A stretch of DNA of 32,141 bases from Microbispora rosea (GTDB lineage Bacteria > Actinomycetota > Actinomycetes > Streptosporangiales > Streptosporangiaceae), in the NCBI RefSeq assembly GCF_900156315.1, contig NZ_FTNI01000043.1, positions 16,525-48,665 of the forward strand, in the 5' to 3' direction. A program made the position numbers and the translations under genes. This document shows positions 1 through 7,786 of the stretch, in pieces (within the stretch, counting starts at the first letter, position 1; every line of letters begins with the position of its first letter). Below the pieces are notes generated by a model. It had not been told where the DNA came from. It worked only from the letters and a program-made list of their open reading frames with translations, and ran no database searches.

Positions 1-186
1 ACCGTGATCATCTGGGACTGCAACGGCCAGAACAACCAGAAGTGGCGCCTCAACTCCGACGGCTCCATCACCGCCGTCGGGGCCAACAAGTGCCTCGACG
101 TCTCCGGTAACGGCACCGCCAACGGCACCAAGGTGCAGATCTACACGTGCAACGGTCAGAACAACCAGAAGTGGACCCGGGTCTGA
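1..186 (+). CDS. C-terminal end of a ricin-type beta-trefoil (CBM13) lectin-domain protein, partial
   Basis: Only the last 61 codons are present; the reading frame is open to the left edge, so the start and any catalytic domain lie outside the window. Two QxW repeats are visible, each in the phrase NGQNNQKW, with an LDVSGNGTANGT segment between them. This is the classic subdomain repeat of the ricin B / CBM13 fold, which binds galactose- or xylose-containing glycans in secreted hydrolases. The phrase closely resembles the N-terminal lectin of the hydrolase at 27019-28731, so the two domains probably share ancestry. The frame stops at TGA 184-186, followed by a strong palindromic terminator. 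The lectin identity is secure; what it is attached to is unknown. Confidence 0.85.
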   Translation, partial: TVIIWDCNGQNNQKWRLNSDGSITAVGANKCLDVSGNGTANGTKVQIYTCNGQNNQKWTRV

Positions 187-202
187 CGCCGTCCGGGCGC
201 GC

Positions 203-238
203 GCCTTCGCCGGGGTGATGCGTCACCCCGGCGAAGGC
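203..238. terminator. Palindromic terminator between convergent genes
   Basis: A perfect 16-bp stem (203-218 with 223-238) closes a four-base loop TGCG. It lies between the lectin gene (+, ends 186) and the kinase gene (-, ends 315). There is no T tract on either side, so it is probably a bidirectional hairpin terminator of the kind common in actinomycetes. Confidence 0.75.
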
Positions 239-314
239 CGTCTCCCAGGGAGGTTCTGCCACCGGCCGGGCGGCCGGGCGTGCGGTTCGCCGGCCGGGCG
301 GCGCAGCGCGACGT

Positions 315-1307
315 TCACCGGCGGACCTCGCGCCCGCCGCCCCGGGCGATCTCCAGCACCTCCTCTGCGCTGAAGCGGCACTGGTCTCCCTGCACACTCA
401 TGGCCAGGGAGGCCATCGCCGTTCCCCGGCGAAGCGCGTCCTCGGGAGAATCGTCGAGGACGCCCCACAACACGCCGGCCGCGAAGGCGTCCCCGGCACC
501 GATCCGGTCGACCCCGACGGTGGGCAGCGCCGGGGCCGCGAAGGACTCGCCGTCCCAGTGGGCGACAGCGCCTCCGGCCCCGGCCGTCACCACGACGCGG
601 CCGACCGCCAGCCTCCTCGCCAGCTCGCTCGCCAGGGTCAAGGGATCGCCGGACAGGCCGAAGAGATCACGCGCGTCCTCGGCCCGGCAGATCAGCAGGT
701 CGACGTCGGGCGCCAGTTCGGCCGCGAACGAGGCGGCCGTCTCCGGCGAGGACAGCGCCGAACGATAGTTCACGTCGTAGACGACCAGGGCGCCGCGCTC
801 GCGCCCCTCCCGTGCCGTTCGCAGCACGAGCGCGTCCGACCCCGGCGCGAGAGCGGCGGTGATGCCGGTCAGATGGATGATCCGCGCCTCGCACACGGCG
901 GCCCAGTCGAGATCGTCGACGCGGAGCGAGCCGAACACGGTGCCCGCCCTGTCGTAGAGGACGCTCGTCGGACGGGGCGGGGAGCCGATCTCGGCGAAGT
1001 AGAGGCCGAGGCGCTCGTCGGCCACCCACCGCACGGTGTCGAGAACGACGCCGGCGCTCGACAGTGAGTCGGCGACCCGGCGCCCGAGGACCGTGTCCGG
1101 CAGCGCCGACGTCCAGCGAGCGGACACACCGACCGATGCCAGGGCGACGGCGACGTTCGCCTCGGCGCCGCCGACATGGACACGCAACCAGCCGCAATCG
1201 CGAAGCCGCTCTCCGGCCGGGGGCGACAGCCGCACCATGGCCTCACCCAGCGTCGACACCTCGACGCGCGGGCCGCTGACGGGGCCTTCGCTCTGTTGCT
1301 CGCTCAT
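315..1307 (-). CDS. kdgK: PfkB-family sugar kinase, probable 2-keto-3-deoxygluconate kinase
   Basis: This 330-residue protein has the ribokinase/PfkB layout. The N-terminal substrate region GGAEANVA lies at about residues 47-54. The C-terminal signature DRIGAGDAFAAG at 267-278 supplies the anion hole and the catalytic base, Asp273. The LGEAMVRLSPP opening is typical of 2-keto-3-deoxygluconate kinases, which make KDPG from KDG and ATP in the cytoplasm. Assignment to KDG rather than another sugar rests on family resemblance and on the KduD-type dehydrogenase nearby. It is divergent from the beta-helix enzyme gene, and the shared 96-bp intergene carries the candidate GntR operator at 1353-1364. 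No strong ribosome binding site precedes the ATG, and a 15-residue N-terminal extension may mean the true start lies slightly downstream. No KDPG aldolase gene is present in the window. Confidence 0.8.
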   Translation of the reverse strand: MSEQQSEGPVSGPRVEVSTLGEAMVRLSPPAGERLRDCGWLRVHVGGAEANVAVALASVGVSARWTSALPDTVLGRRVADSLSSAGVVLDTVRWVADERLGLYFAEIGSPPRPTSVLYDRAGTVFGSLRVDDLDWAAVCEARIIHLTGITAALAPGSDALVLRTAREGRERGALVVYDVNYRSALSSPETAASFAAELAPDVDLLICRAEDARDLFGLSGDPLTLASELARRLAVGRVVVTAGAGGAVAHWDGESFAAPALPTVGVDRIGAGDAFAAGVLWGVLDDSPEDALRRGTAMASLAMSVQGDQCRFSAEEVLEIARGGGREVRR

Positions 1308-1338
1308 GCCCGGGAATCACCCCTCTTGACGGACACCC

Positions 1339-1367
1339 TTTACTCAAGATTTCATCATACCTATTAT
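1339..1367 (+). promoter_or_regulatory. Promoter with candidate GntR operator (site A)
   Basis: TTTACT (1339-1344) and TATTAT (1362-1367) are separated by 17 bp and could form the promoter of the beta-helix gene. Between and overlapping them lies CATCATACCTAT (1353-1364). This matches CATCATACGTAT at 5402-5413 and, on the minus strand, CATCATATGAAT at 13018-13029. The position between -35 and -10 suits repression. The divergent kinase gene may be controlled from the same site. The shared motif is directly seen; its link to the GntR protein is inferred. Confidence 0.5.
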
Positions 1368-1403
1368 GTGTTACATCACATGCACCAAGGGAGCCAGAGA
1401 CAA

Positions 1404-3425
1404 GTGAGACAAGGCCATTGGGCGTCCCTCGTGGGAAGCATCTCCGTCGTGGCCGCCGGCATCGTCGTCGTCGGCGCCACTCCTGCGCTCGCCGTGCCGC
1501 CCCATCCCGGCCGGACCACGATCGTCGTCTCTCCGGACGGTGACGATCACAATAAGGGCACTCCGGGCAAGCCGCTGCGCACCCTGCCCGCCGCGCAGGC
1601 CATGGCGCGCGCCTCGGCACGCGCGGGAAGCGCCGTGACGGTCGAACTGAGGGACGGGACCTACCGGCTCGACAAGCCGCTGCGTTTCACCGCAGAGGAC
1701 TCGGGGACCAGCGCCAAGCCGGTGACCTGGACCGCCGCGAAGGGCGCGCACCCGGTCATCTCGGGCGGCCGGGCCGTGACCGGATGGACGTCGTACGACG
1801 CGGGCAAGAACATCTTCGTCGCCTCGGTGCCCAAGGGGCAGGACAGCCGTCAGCTCTACAAGAACGACGCCGCGGCGCCGCGCGCGGCGATCAAAATCGC
1901 TCGCAGCGACGTGACGATCACCGAGTCCGGCATGGAGATCAAGAATCCCGCGCTGAACTACCTCGCGACGCTGCCGGACCAGAGCCGCATCGAGGTCGAG
2001 AGCCAGGGCTCCTTCACCGATCGGTACGCCCCCGTGCAGAACATCAGCGGGACGACGATCACCATGCAGCAGCCCGCGTGGCAGAACAACAACTGGGGGT
2101 ACGACACCCTGGCGCGCCCGTTCGCGGGCGGTCAGCTGCTGCTCGAGAACTCCTACGCGTTCCTGCAGGAGGGGCAGTGGTACCTGGACCCGGCCGCCGG
2201 CAAGCTCTACTACCGCGCCGCCGCCGGTGAGGACCCGAACGGCGCGTCGTTCGTGCTGCCCTACCTCGAGTCGCTCGTGCAGATCGCGGGCGGCTACGCG
2301 AAGCCGGTGCACGACCTGACCTTCTCGGGCATCCAGTTCTCGCACTCGACCTGGCTGTCGCCCGGCTCGTCGATCGGCTACGCCGACCAGCAGAACGGCG
2401 CCTTCATCCCGAAGGCCTACCCGCAGCCCGCCGACTACCTGAGCAGCTGCCAGTCGGGCTGCCCGCTGTTCGAGGGCGCGCGCAACGGCTGGAACCAGAT
2501 GCCGGCGGCGGTCCAGGTGGCCGCGGCCACCCGCGTGAAGTTCACCGACGACACCTTCTCCCACCTCGGGCAGGTGGGCCTCGGCATCGGCCTGGACGCC
2601 AACGCGAACGGCGCCGGGATCGGGCTCGGGGTCACCGAGACGACCGTGCACCACAACCTGTTCACCGATCTCGGTGGCGCGGGGGTCGTCGCGGGCGGCG
2701 TGCAGCCGGACGCCCACCACCCGAGCGACCCGGCGATGACCCTGCGCGACATCACGATCGACAACAACTTCGTGACCGACGTCGCGAAGGACTACAAGGA
2801 GATGTCGGGCATCCTCACCACGTACGTGGACCACGCGGTGATCGCCCACAACGAGGTCTCGAACCTGGCCTACGACGGGATCGACACCGGCTGGGGCTGG
2901 GGCGCGAACGACGCGGGCGGCAGCCAGGACTACAAGAACCGGGGCCTGTACGCCTACCAGCCGATCTACACCACGCCGACGACCCTCAAGAACACCGAGG
3001 TGACCGGCAACCTGATCCACGGTGTGAAGAAGGTCTTCCACGACGGCGGGAGCCTGTACAACCTGTCGGCCAACCCCGGCGCCGTGTTCAGCGGCAACTA
3101 CATCTACGACACCAAGCGGACGGTGGGCCTCTACCTGGACGAGGGATCCCGCTACGTGACGATGAAGAACAACGTGGTCCAGGACTGCGGAGTGTGGGTG
3201 TTCACGAACTCCTACGGGACGATCAACAACACCAGCGACAACGTGCTCCAGCACAACTGGTACAACTCGGGCGGCACGCAGACGCCGGACGCCGGCGTGC
3301 ACAACAACCAGCTGATCGACAACGTCCAGGTCTCGGGCACGGACTGGCCCGCCGAGGCCAAGCAGGTGATCGAGCAGGCCGGTCTCGAGCCCGCCCTGCG
3401 GACCTTCCCGGGAGTCTCCCGGTAG
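1404..3425 (+). CDS. Secreted right-handed beta-helix enzyme, GH141-like
   Basis: The GTG at 1404 is preferred because AAGGGAG (1387-1393) sits ten bases upstream and the protein then begins with a clean export signal: a short charged start, a hydrophobic run, and ATPALA ending at residue 30. An ATG at 1380 is the alternative. The mature part opens with SPDGDDHNKGTPGKP, the usual first turn of secreted parallel beta-helix enzymes, followed by PVTWTAAKGAHPVISGG. YDGIDTGWGW at about 490-499 sits among helix repeats such as NNFVTDV and HNEVSNL. This layout resembles GH141, whose characterised members remove L-fucose from rhamnogalacturonan-II or act on xylan; polysaccharide lyases of the same fold are the alternative. 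Length is 673 residues. It neighbours KDG metabolism and sugar-acid enzymes, so it probably releases the sugar catabolised by this cluster. The substrate is not provable from sequence. Confidence 0.75.
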   Translation: MRQGHWASLVGSISVVAAGIVVVGATPALAVPPHPGRTTIVVSPDGDDHNKGTPGKPLRTLPAAQAMARASARAGSAVTVELRDGTYRLDKPLRFTAEDSGTSAKPVTWTAAKGAHPVISGGRAVTGWTSYDAGKNIFVASVPKGQDSRQLYKNDAAAPRAAIKIARSDVTITESGMEIKNPALNYLATLPDQSRIEVESQGSFTDRYAPVQNISGTTITMQQPAWQNNNWGYDTLARPFAGGQLLLENSYAFLQEGQWYLDPAAGKLYYRAAAGEDPNGASFVLPYLESLVQIAGGYAKPVHDLTFSGIQFSHSTWLSPGSSIGYADQQNGAFIPKAYPQPADYLSSCQSGCPLFEGARNGWNQMPAAVQVAAATRVKFTDDTFSHLGQVGLGIGLDANANGAGIGLGVTETTVHHNLFTDLGGAGVVAGGVQPDAHHPSDPAMTLRDITIDNNFVTDVAKDYKEMSGILTTYVDHAVIAHNEVSNLAYDGIDTGWGWGANDAGGSQDYKNRGLYAYQPIYTTPTTLKNTEVTGNLIHGVKKVFHDGGSLYNLSANPGAVFSGNYIYDTKRTVGLYLDEGSRYVTMKNNVVQDCGVWVFTNSYGTINNTSDNVLQHNWYNSGGTQTPDAGVHNNQLIDNVQVSGTDWPAEAKQVIEQAGLEPALRTFPGVSR

Positions 3426-3455
3426 TCGCCTGACGGCGTCCGGCCGCCGGACGAC

Positions 3456-3493
3456 GACGAGGCGGGGAAGCCGTACGGCTTCCCCGCCTCGTC
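3456..3493. terminator. 38-bp perfect palindrome, bidirectional terminator
   Basis: Positions 3456-3474 are the exact reverse complement of 3475-3493. The palindrome lies between the beta-helix gene (+, ends 3425) and the KduD gene (-, ends 3565). No T tract follows on either strand. A cruciform or hairpin terminator serving both converging transcripts is the simplest reading. Confidence 0.8.
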
Positions 3494-3564
3494 CCTTAGA
3501 CCCGCCTCTTGCTATAGGCCCGCGTCTTGCTCTGGAAGCGAACGCGTCCCTACAGGCGAGCGCG

Positions 3565-4320
3565 TCATCTCCCCAGCCACCCGCCGTCCACCGGGATGAT
3601 CGCGCCGGAGACGTAGTCGGACGCCGACGAGCTGAGGAAGACCGCCGCCCCCGCGAGGTCGTCGCCTTGGCCCCAGCGCCCGGCCGGAATCCGCTCCAGG
3701 ATCGACCGCGACCGTTCGGGGTCGCCGCGGAGCGCCGCCGTGTTGTCGGTCGCGATGTAGCCCGGCGCGATGGCGTTGACGTTCACGCCCCGCCCGGCCC
3801 ACTCGTTGGCGAGAGCACGGGTGAGGCCCGCGATCCCCGACTTCGCGGCGGTGTAACCGGGCACGTTGATCCCGCCCTGGAAGCTCAGCATGCTCGCCGT
3901 GAACACGATCTTGCCGCGCCCGCGCTCCAGCATCGGACGCGCGACCAGCTGGGTGAGGGCGAACTGGCTCGACAGGTCGACCTCGATCACCCGGTCCCAC
4001 CACGAGAGCGGATGCTCCGCCGCGGGCGCCCGTTCGATGGTGCCCGCGTTGTTGACGAGGATGTCGGGAGCCCGTTCCGCGAGTTCGGCGCCCAGCGCCA
4101 GGACGGCGTCACGGTCCGCGAAGTCGACCGCCCGGCTCTCGAAGGACCGGCCGAGCCCGCGGATGGACTCGGCGACCTCGTCGTCGGGCCGTGACTGCGC
4201 GCTCACACCGATGATGTCCGCGCCGGCGGCGGCGAGGGCCTCCGCCATGGCGCGCCCGATGCCCCGCCGGGCGCCGGTCACGACGGCGAGACGGCCGTTG
4301 AGGTCGAACAGACCACTCAT
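3565..4320 (-). CDS. kduD: KduD-type short-chain dehydrogenase (2-keto-3-deoxygluconate 5-dehydrogenase)
   Basis: This 251-residue protein is a classical SDR. The cofactor loop TGARRGIG is at 15-22, NNAG at 90-93, and the catalytic Ser143, Tyr156 and Lys160 are all present. The stretches ASMLSFQGGINVPGYTAAK and ANEWAGRGVNVNAIAPGY, the IPAGRWG segment and the C-terminal VDGGWLGR are hallmarks of KduD. KduD reversibly interconverts 3-deoxy-D-glycero-2,5-hexodiulosonate and KDG with NAD(H). It overlaps the zinc dehydrogenase gene upstream by four bases (ATGA), so the two are co-translated. No KduI isomerase is encoded nearby, which argues against the standard unsaturated-uronate route and for the zinc enzyme supplying the diketo acid. 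An alternative role is 2-keto-3-deoxy-L-fuconate 4-dehydrogenase, which belongs to the same subfamily. Confidence 0.88.
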   Translation of the reverse strand: MSGLFDLNGRLAVVTGARRGIGRAMAEALAAAGADIIGVSAQSRPDDEVAESIRGLGRSFESRAVDFADRDAVLALGAELAERAPDILVNNAGTIERAPAAEHPLSWWDRVIEVDLSSQFALTQLVARPMLERGRGKIVFTASMLSFQGGINVPGYTAAKSGIAGLTRALANEWAGRGVNVNAIAPGYIATDNTAALRGDPERSRSILERIPAGRWGQGDDLAGAAVFLSSSASDYVSGAIIPVDGGWLGR

Positions 4321-5345
4321 GCCCGGGCCTCCCCTGCGACGTCCACGAGGATCTTCATGGCCCGGCCCGCCGAGAGGTCGTCGATCGCGGAGGCGATCTC
4401 CTCGATCGGGACGACGCCGGAGATGAGGGCCTCCGTGGGGATCACGCCCCTGCCGAGCAGGTCGACGGCGCGCTCGAAGTCCGACCGCTGGTACACCCGG
4501 GCGCCCAGCAGTCGCAGCTCGCGCCAGAACACGCGCTGGAGGTCCAGCTCACGAGGGGCGGAGTGGATGGCCACCACGACGATCGTCCCGCGCACCTTCG
4601 CCAGGTCGGTGGCGGATCGGGCCGCGGCGGCGGCTCCCGACACCTCGAACACCACGTCGGCGCCGACGCCGTTCGTCCAGCGCCCGACCTCGGCGGCCAG
4701 GTCGGCCGAAGCGGGGTCGATCACCTCGAACCCGAGCTCGGCGACGCGGCTCCGGCGGGTCGCGTCGACCTCGGCGACCATGACATGGGCGCCGGCGTCG
4801 CGCGCGACGGTGGCGATGAGCACGCCGATGGGGCCGCCGCCGAGCACGACCGCGTGGTCGCCGACCTGGAGGCCGGAGCGCCGGACGTCATGCACCGCGA
4901 CGGCGACGGGTTCGACGAGCGCCGCCGTGCGCAGGTCGAGGCCGGAAGGCAGCGGCACCGCGATCGACGCCGGCACATTCCACCGCTGCTGCAGCCCTCC
5001 GGGGGAGTCGATGCCGACGAACACGAGGTTCTGGCAGATGTGCTGATGACCGGCGAGGCAGGCCGAGCAGGTGCCGTCCCAGACCAGCGGCATGACGGTC
5101 AGAGGGTCACCGACCTTCCACCCCTCCACGCCCGCGCCGACCGCCGCCACGGTGCCCGACGTCTCATGGCCGAACACGAGGGGCGTGCGCACCCGGGCGT
5201 CCATGGCACCGTGCACGATGTGGAGGTCGGTCCCGCACAGTCCGCAGTACGCGACGGCGACCTGAATCTCCCCCGGACCCGGCGGCCCGACGTCGACCGA
5301 GACGGTCTCCAGACGGCCGCCGCCCACATATGCTGCACCCTTCAT
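4317..5345 (-). CDS. Zinc-dependent medium-chain alcohol dehydrogenase, sugar-acid or polyol type
   Basis: The ATG at 5345 is chosen over one eight codons upstream because the sequence just before it contains AAGGAG and the protein then starts MKGAAYVGGG, as in the family. The product has 342 residues. Catalytic zinc ligands are Cys37, His60 and Glu61, with Glu145. The NAD(P) loop GGGPIG is at 169-174. The structural-zinc loop is unusual: the expected first Cys is Asp90, followed by Cys93, Cys96 and Cys104. The family includes threonine, sorbitol and L-idonate/gulonate 5-dehydrogenases. Its tight coupling to kduD suggests oxidation at C5 of a 2-keto-3-deoxy sugar acid, leaving a diketo acid for KduD to reduce. 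The fold is certain; the substrate is inference. Confidence 0.85.
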   Translation of the reverse strand: MKGAAYVGGGRLETVSVDVGPPGPGEIQVAVAYCGLCGTDLHIVHGAMDARVRTPLVFGHETSGTVAAVGAGVEGWKVGDPLTVMPLVWDGTCSACLAGHQHICQNLVFVGIDSPGGLQQRWNVPASIAVPLPSGLDLRTAALVEPVAVAVHDVRRSGLQVGDHAVVLGGGPIGVLIATVARDAGAHVMVAEVDATRRSRVAELGFEVIDPASADLAAEVGRWTNGVGADVVFEVSGAAAAARSATDLAKVRGTIVVVAIHSAPRELDLQRVFWRELRLLGARVYQRSDFERAVDLLGRGVIPTEALISGVVPIEEIASAIDDLSAGRAMKILVDVAGEARA

Positions 5346-5394
5346 GGGAGTTCTCACTCTCCTTCGCACCGCACCGCACCAGCCGCGGCATCTC

Positions 5395-5424
5395 TTGCGC
5401 TCATCATACGTATGCCGTTACTTT
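5395..5424 (+). promoter_or_regulatory. Divergent promoter region with candidate GntR operator (site B)
   Basis: CATCATACGTAT (5402-5413) contains the perfect palindrome CATACGTATG (5405-5414). TTGCGC (5395-5400) and TACTTT (5419-5424), 18 bp apart, could be the promoter of the importer operon. The operator candidate lies between them. The same 132-bp intergene must also start the divergent zinc dehydrogenase-kduD transcript. The motif matches sites at 1353 and 13018. Confidence 0.5.
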
Positions 5425-5477
5425 TATCACCATCTCTCACCCCCCGATGTGGGAGACAGGACAAAAAGGACTCGAAC

Positions 5478-6845
5478 ATGTTCCGTTTCACACGAGCCGG
5501 ACGCACGGGCCCATGGATGCGCGCGATCAGCGTTGCCGGAGCATCGGCTATCGCCCTCACCCTGGCCGGTTGCGGCGGCGATGACGGCACCTCAGCCGGT
5601 TCCTACGGTTTTCCGCAGGTGACTCAGGACGACAAGGCTCCCATCACCGTATGGGTGGATGCCGATAGAGCAAGCGCGGCCGACGCCTTCAAGAAGGCCA
5701 ACCCGGACGTCAAGATCAACGTCGTCACGTACGACGGCTCGGCCAACGGCTCGAACTCGTTCCGGACGAAGGTGCAGCTCTTCGACCGGGCCGGCAGCGG
5801 CTGGCCCGACGTCGTGTTCTCGACGCAGAACAACGACGCGGCGTGGGCGAGCCAGAAGAGCAACGGCAAGCAGGCGTTCGCGGCCGTGCTCAACGGCGGG
5901 CTCGTCCAGAAGACCACGCTCGACTCCTTCACCAAGGGTTCCCTGGACCCGTGCACGGTCGAGGGCAAGGTCTACTGCCTGCGCAACGACCTCGCCCAGG
6001 TCGCGCTCTGGTACAACAAGGACCTGCTCGACAAGTTCGGCTACACCGTCCCCACGACGTGGGAGGAGTATCAGGCGCTCGGCGAGAAGGTGGCCAAGGA
6101 GCACCCCGGCTACATCGTCGGCGCCGTCGGAGACTCGTTCGCCTCGGAGATCTACTTCTGGAGCGGCAAGTGCCAGGCGAACGGCGTCACCGGTCCGAAG
6201 ACGGTCACGGTCAGCACCGGCACCACGGAGTGCAAGCGCGTCGCGTCGATGCTCGACGTTCTGATCAAGAACGGCACCACGCCCAACCTGAGCGTCTTCA
6301 CGCCCGAGTTCGTGAAGAAGTACACCGGTAAGGTGCTCCTGATGCCCGGCCCGGCCTGGTACGCGGGAGCCATCTTCAACAACCCGCAGTCGCTCAACGT
6401 CCCCGCGGGTCAGCTCGGCGTCGCGGCGCCGCTTACGTGGCAGGGCGACACCCCCGCGACCGGCAACGTCGGCGGCGGCACCTGGTTCGTCAGCAGCCAC
6501 TCCAAGAACCTCAAGGCGGCCGAGAAGTTCGTCGAGTTCGTCACGACGGCCGACGACTACCAGGTCAACGTCGCTCCCGGTTACCCGGCCTACGCGCCGG
6601 CCGCCGAGAAGTGGCTCAAGAAGCAGGAGTCGAGCGGCTACTACGCGACCGACCTGCAGGCACTGCTCACGGCCGGGTCGCAGATCTGGAACGGATGGGG
6701 CTCCGGCGTCTTCAGCCAGGAGGCGATCTGGGCGAAGACGATCACTCCCGCGATCGCGAGTGGCAAGAACCTGGTCGACATGCTTCCCGAATGGGAGACC
6801 GCGATCAAGAACCAGGCGCAGGTCAACGGCTATACGGTCAAGTGA
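5478..6845 (+). CDS. Sugar ABC transporter solute-binding lipoprotein
   Basis: The ATG at 5478 follows AAAAAGGA (5463-5470) at good spacing. The 455-residue protein starts with a signal peptide ending in the lipobox LAGC, with Cys32 as the lipidation site, then a Gly/Asp-rich tether. The body is a family 1 extracellular solute-binding protein: ITVWVDAD near the start of the mature part, WPDVVFSTQNN, and LWYNKDLLDKFGYTVPTTWEEY, which is typical of oligosaccharide binders. It captures a sugar outside the membrane for the two permeases that follow, the first only one base downstream. It is the first gene of the 5478-12098 operon, which continues into sugar-acid catabolism, so its ligand is probably the sugar or oligosaccharide fed to those enzymes. 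Confidence 0.92.
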   Translation: MFRFTRAGRTGPWMRAISVAGASAIALTLAGCGGDDGTSAGSYGFPQVTQDDKAPITVWVDADRASAADAFKKANPDVKINVVTYDGSANGSNSFRTKVQLFDRAGSGWPDVVFSTQNNDAAWASQKSNGKQAFAAVLNGGLVQKTTLDSFTKGSLDPCTVEGKVYCLRNDLAQVALWYNKDLLDKFGYTVPTTWEEYQALGEKVAKEHPGYIVGAVGDSFASEIYFWSGKCQANGVTGPKTVTVSTGTTECKRVASMLDVLIKNGTTPNLSVFTPEFVKKYTGKVLLMPGPAWYAGAIFNNPQSLNVPAGQLGVAAPLTWQGDTPATGNVGGGTWFVSSHSKNLKAAEKFVEFVTTADDYQVNVAPGYPAYAPAAEKWLKKQESSGYYATDLQALLTAGSQIWNGWGSGVFSQEAIWAKTITPAIASGKNLVDMLPEWETAIKNQAQVNGYTVK

Positions 6846-6846
6846 C

Positions 6847-7782
6847 ATGACAGTCATGAATGAGACCGGCCCGTCGGCCACGACAGCACCGCGCGGAGGG
6901 CAGGGCGAAAGGAGCGACGCCGGCGAGCGGAGCGCGATGAGCTACGGCTTCGTCGCCCCCTACACAGCGCTGGTGATCGCGTTCGGGGTCCTGCCCGCCC
7001 TCTACGCAGTCTTCCTCGCGTTCACCGACAACGAGGGCGGCTTCGCGGGAATCGCCAACTTCACCAAGGTCGTGAGCGACTTCCGCTTCCTGCCCGCCGT
7101 CGCGCACGTCGCGCTCTACCTGGTGATCTGGCTGGTGGCCCTGGTGGTGCTGGTCTCGTTCCTGGCTGTCGTCGTGCACGCGGTCCGGGTGCGGTGGCTG
7201 AGCCGGACGCTCAGGTTCGTCTTCTACCTGCCGGGCGCTCTGGCGGGCGCGTCGAGCGTGCTGCTGTGGCTGTTCGTTCTCGACCCGACCGCCAGCCCGG
7301 TCAGCGGGCTGCTGCATTTGCTGGGATTCTCCAGCTTCGTGCAGGTCATCGTCCCGGCGAACCTCCCGCCTGTGTTCGCCATCATCGCGTTCTGGACCGG
7401 CGCGGGCGGGTGGATCGTCATCATGTACGGTGCGCTCAACAACATCAGCCCCGACGTGATCGAGGCCGCGCGCATCGACGGCGCCACCGCCGTGCAGATC
7501 GCGCGGCGCATCCAGCTGCCGATGCTGCGCAAGTGGATCTCGTACATGGGCATCATGTCGCTCGCGGCCGGCACGCAGTTGTTCGTCGAGCCACAGCTGC
7601 TCTCGCAGGCGAGCAACGCGATCGTGCCCAACGACTACTCGCTCAACCAGCTCGCCTACCAGTACGCGTTCCAGCAGAACGACTTCAACGGAGCGGCGGC
7701 CATCTCCCTGCTGCTGCTCGTCATCGCCCTCGCGCTGTCGGCCGTCTTCGTGACGCGCGGCGGCCTGTTCGAGAAGGACTGA
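6847..7782 (+). CDS. Sugar ABC transporter permease, MalF/UgpA type
   Basis: This 311-residue integral membrane protein starts one base after the stop of the binding-protein gene; an ATG three codons on is an equally possible start, and neither has an obvious ribosome binding site. Six hydrophobic segments are apparent, the first at MSYGFVAPYTALVIAFGVLPAL. The cytoplasmic EAA loop, PDVIEAARIDGATAVQIARRI followed by QLPML, fits the binding-protein-dependent permease signature for docking to the ATPase. It forms the membrane channel with the next gene product, whose start lies four bases past its stop. The ATPase partner is not encoded here and is presumably a shared MsiK-like protein. Confidence 0.93.
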   Translation: MTVMNETGPSATTAPRGGQGERSDAGERSAMSYGFVAPYTALVIAFGVLPALYAVFLAFTDNEGGFAGIANFTKVVSDFRFLPAVAHVALYLVIWLVALVVLVSFLAVVVHAVRVRWLSRTLRFVFYLPGALAGASSVLLWLFVLDPTASPVSGLLHLLGFSSFVQVIVPANLPPVFAIIAFWTGAGGWIVIMYGALNNISPDVIEAARIDGATAVQIARRIQLPMLRKWISYMGIMSLAAGTQLFVEPQLLSQASNAIVPNDYSLNQLAYQYAFQQNDFNGAAAISLLLLVIALALSAVFVTRGGLFEKD

Positions 7783-7786
7783 GGTC

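Noticed and set aside
1371..3302. A 643-codon open frame on the minus strand across the beta-helix gene
   Set aside because: It is a low-complexity Val/Arg/His shadow of the plus-strand coding frame, has no ribosome binding site and shows no known motif.
3499..3531. Imperfect direct repeats CCCGCCTCTTGCT and CCCGCGTCTTGCT after kduD
   Set aside because: Two short copies with one mismatch and no pairing partner give too little to call a functional element.
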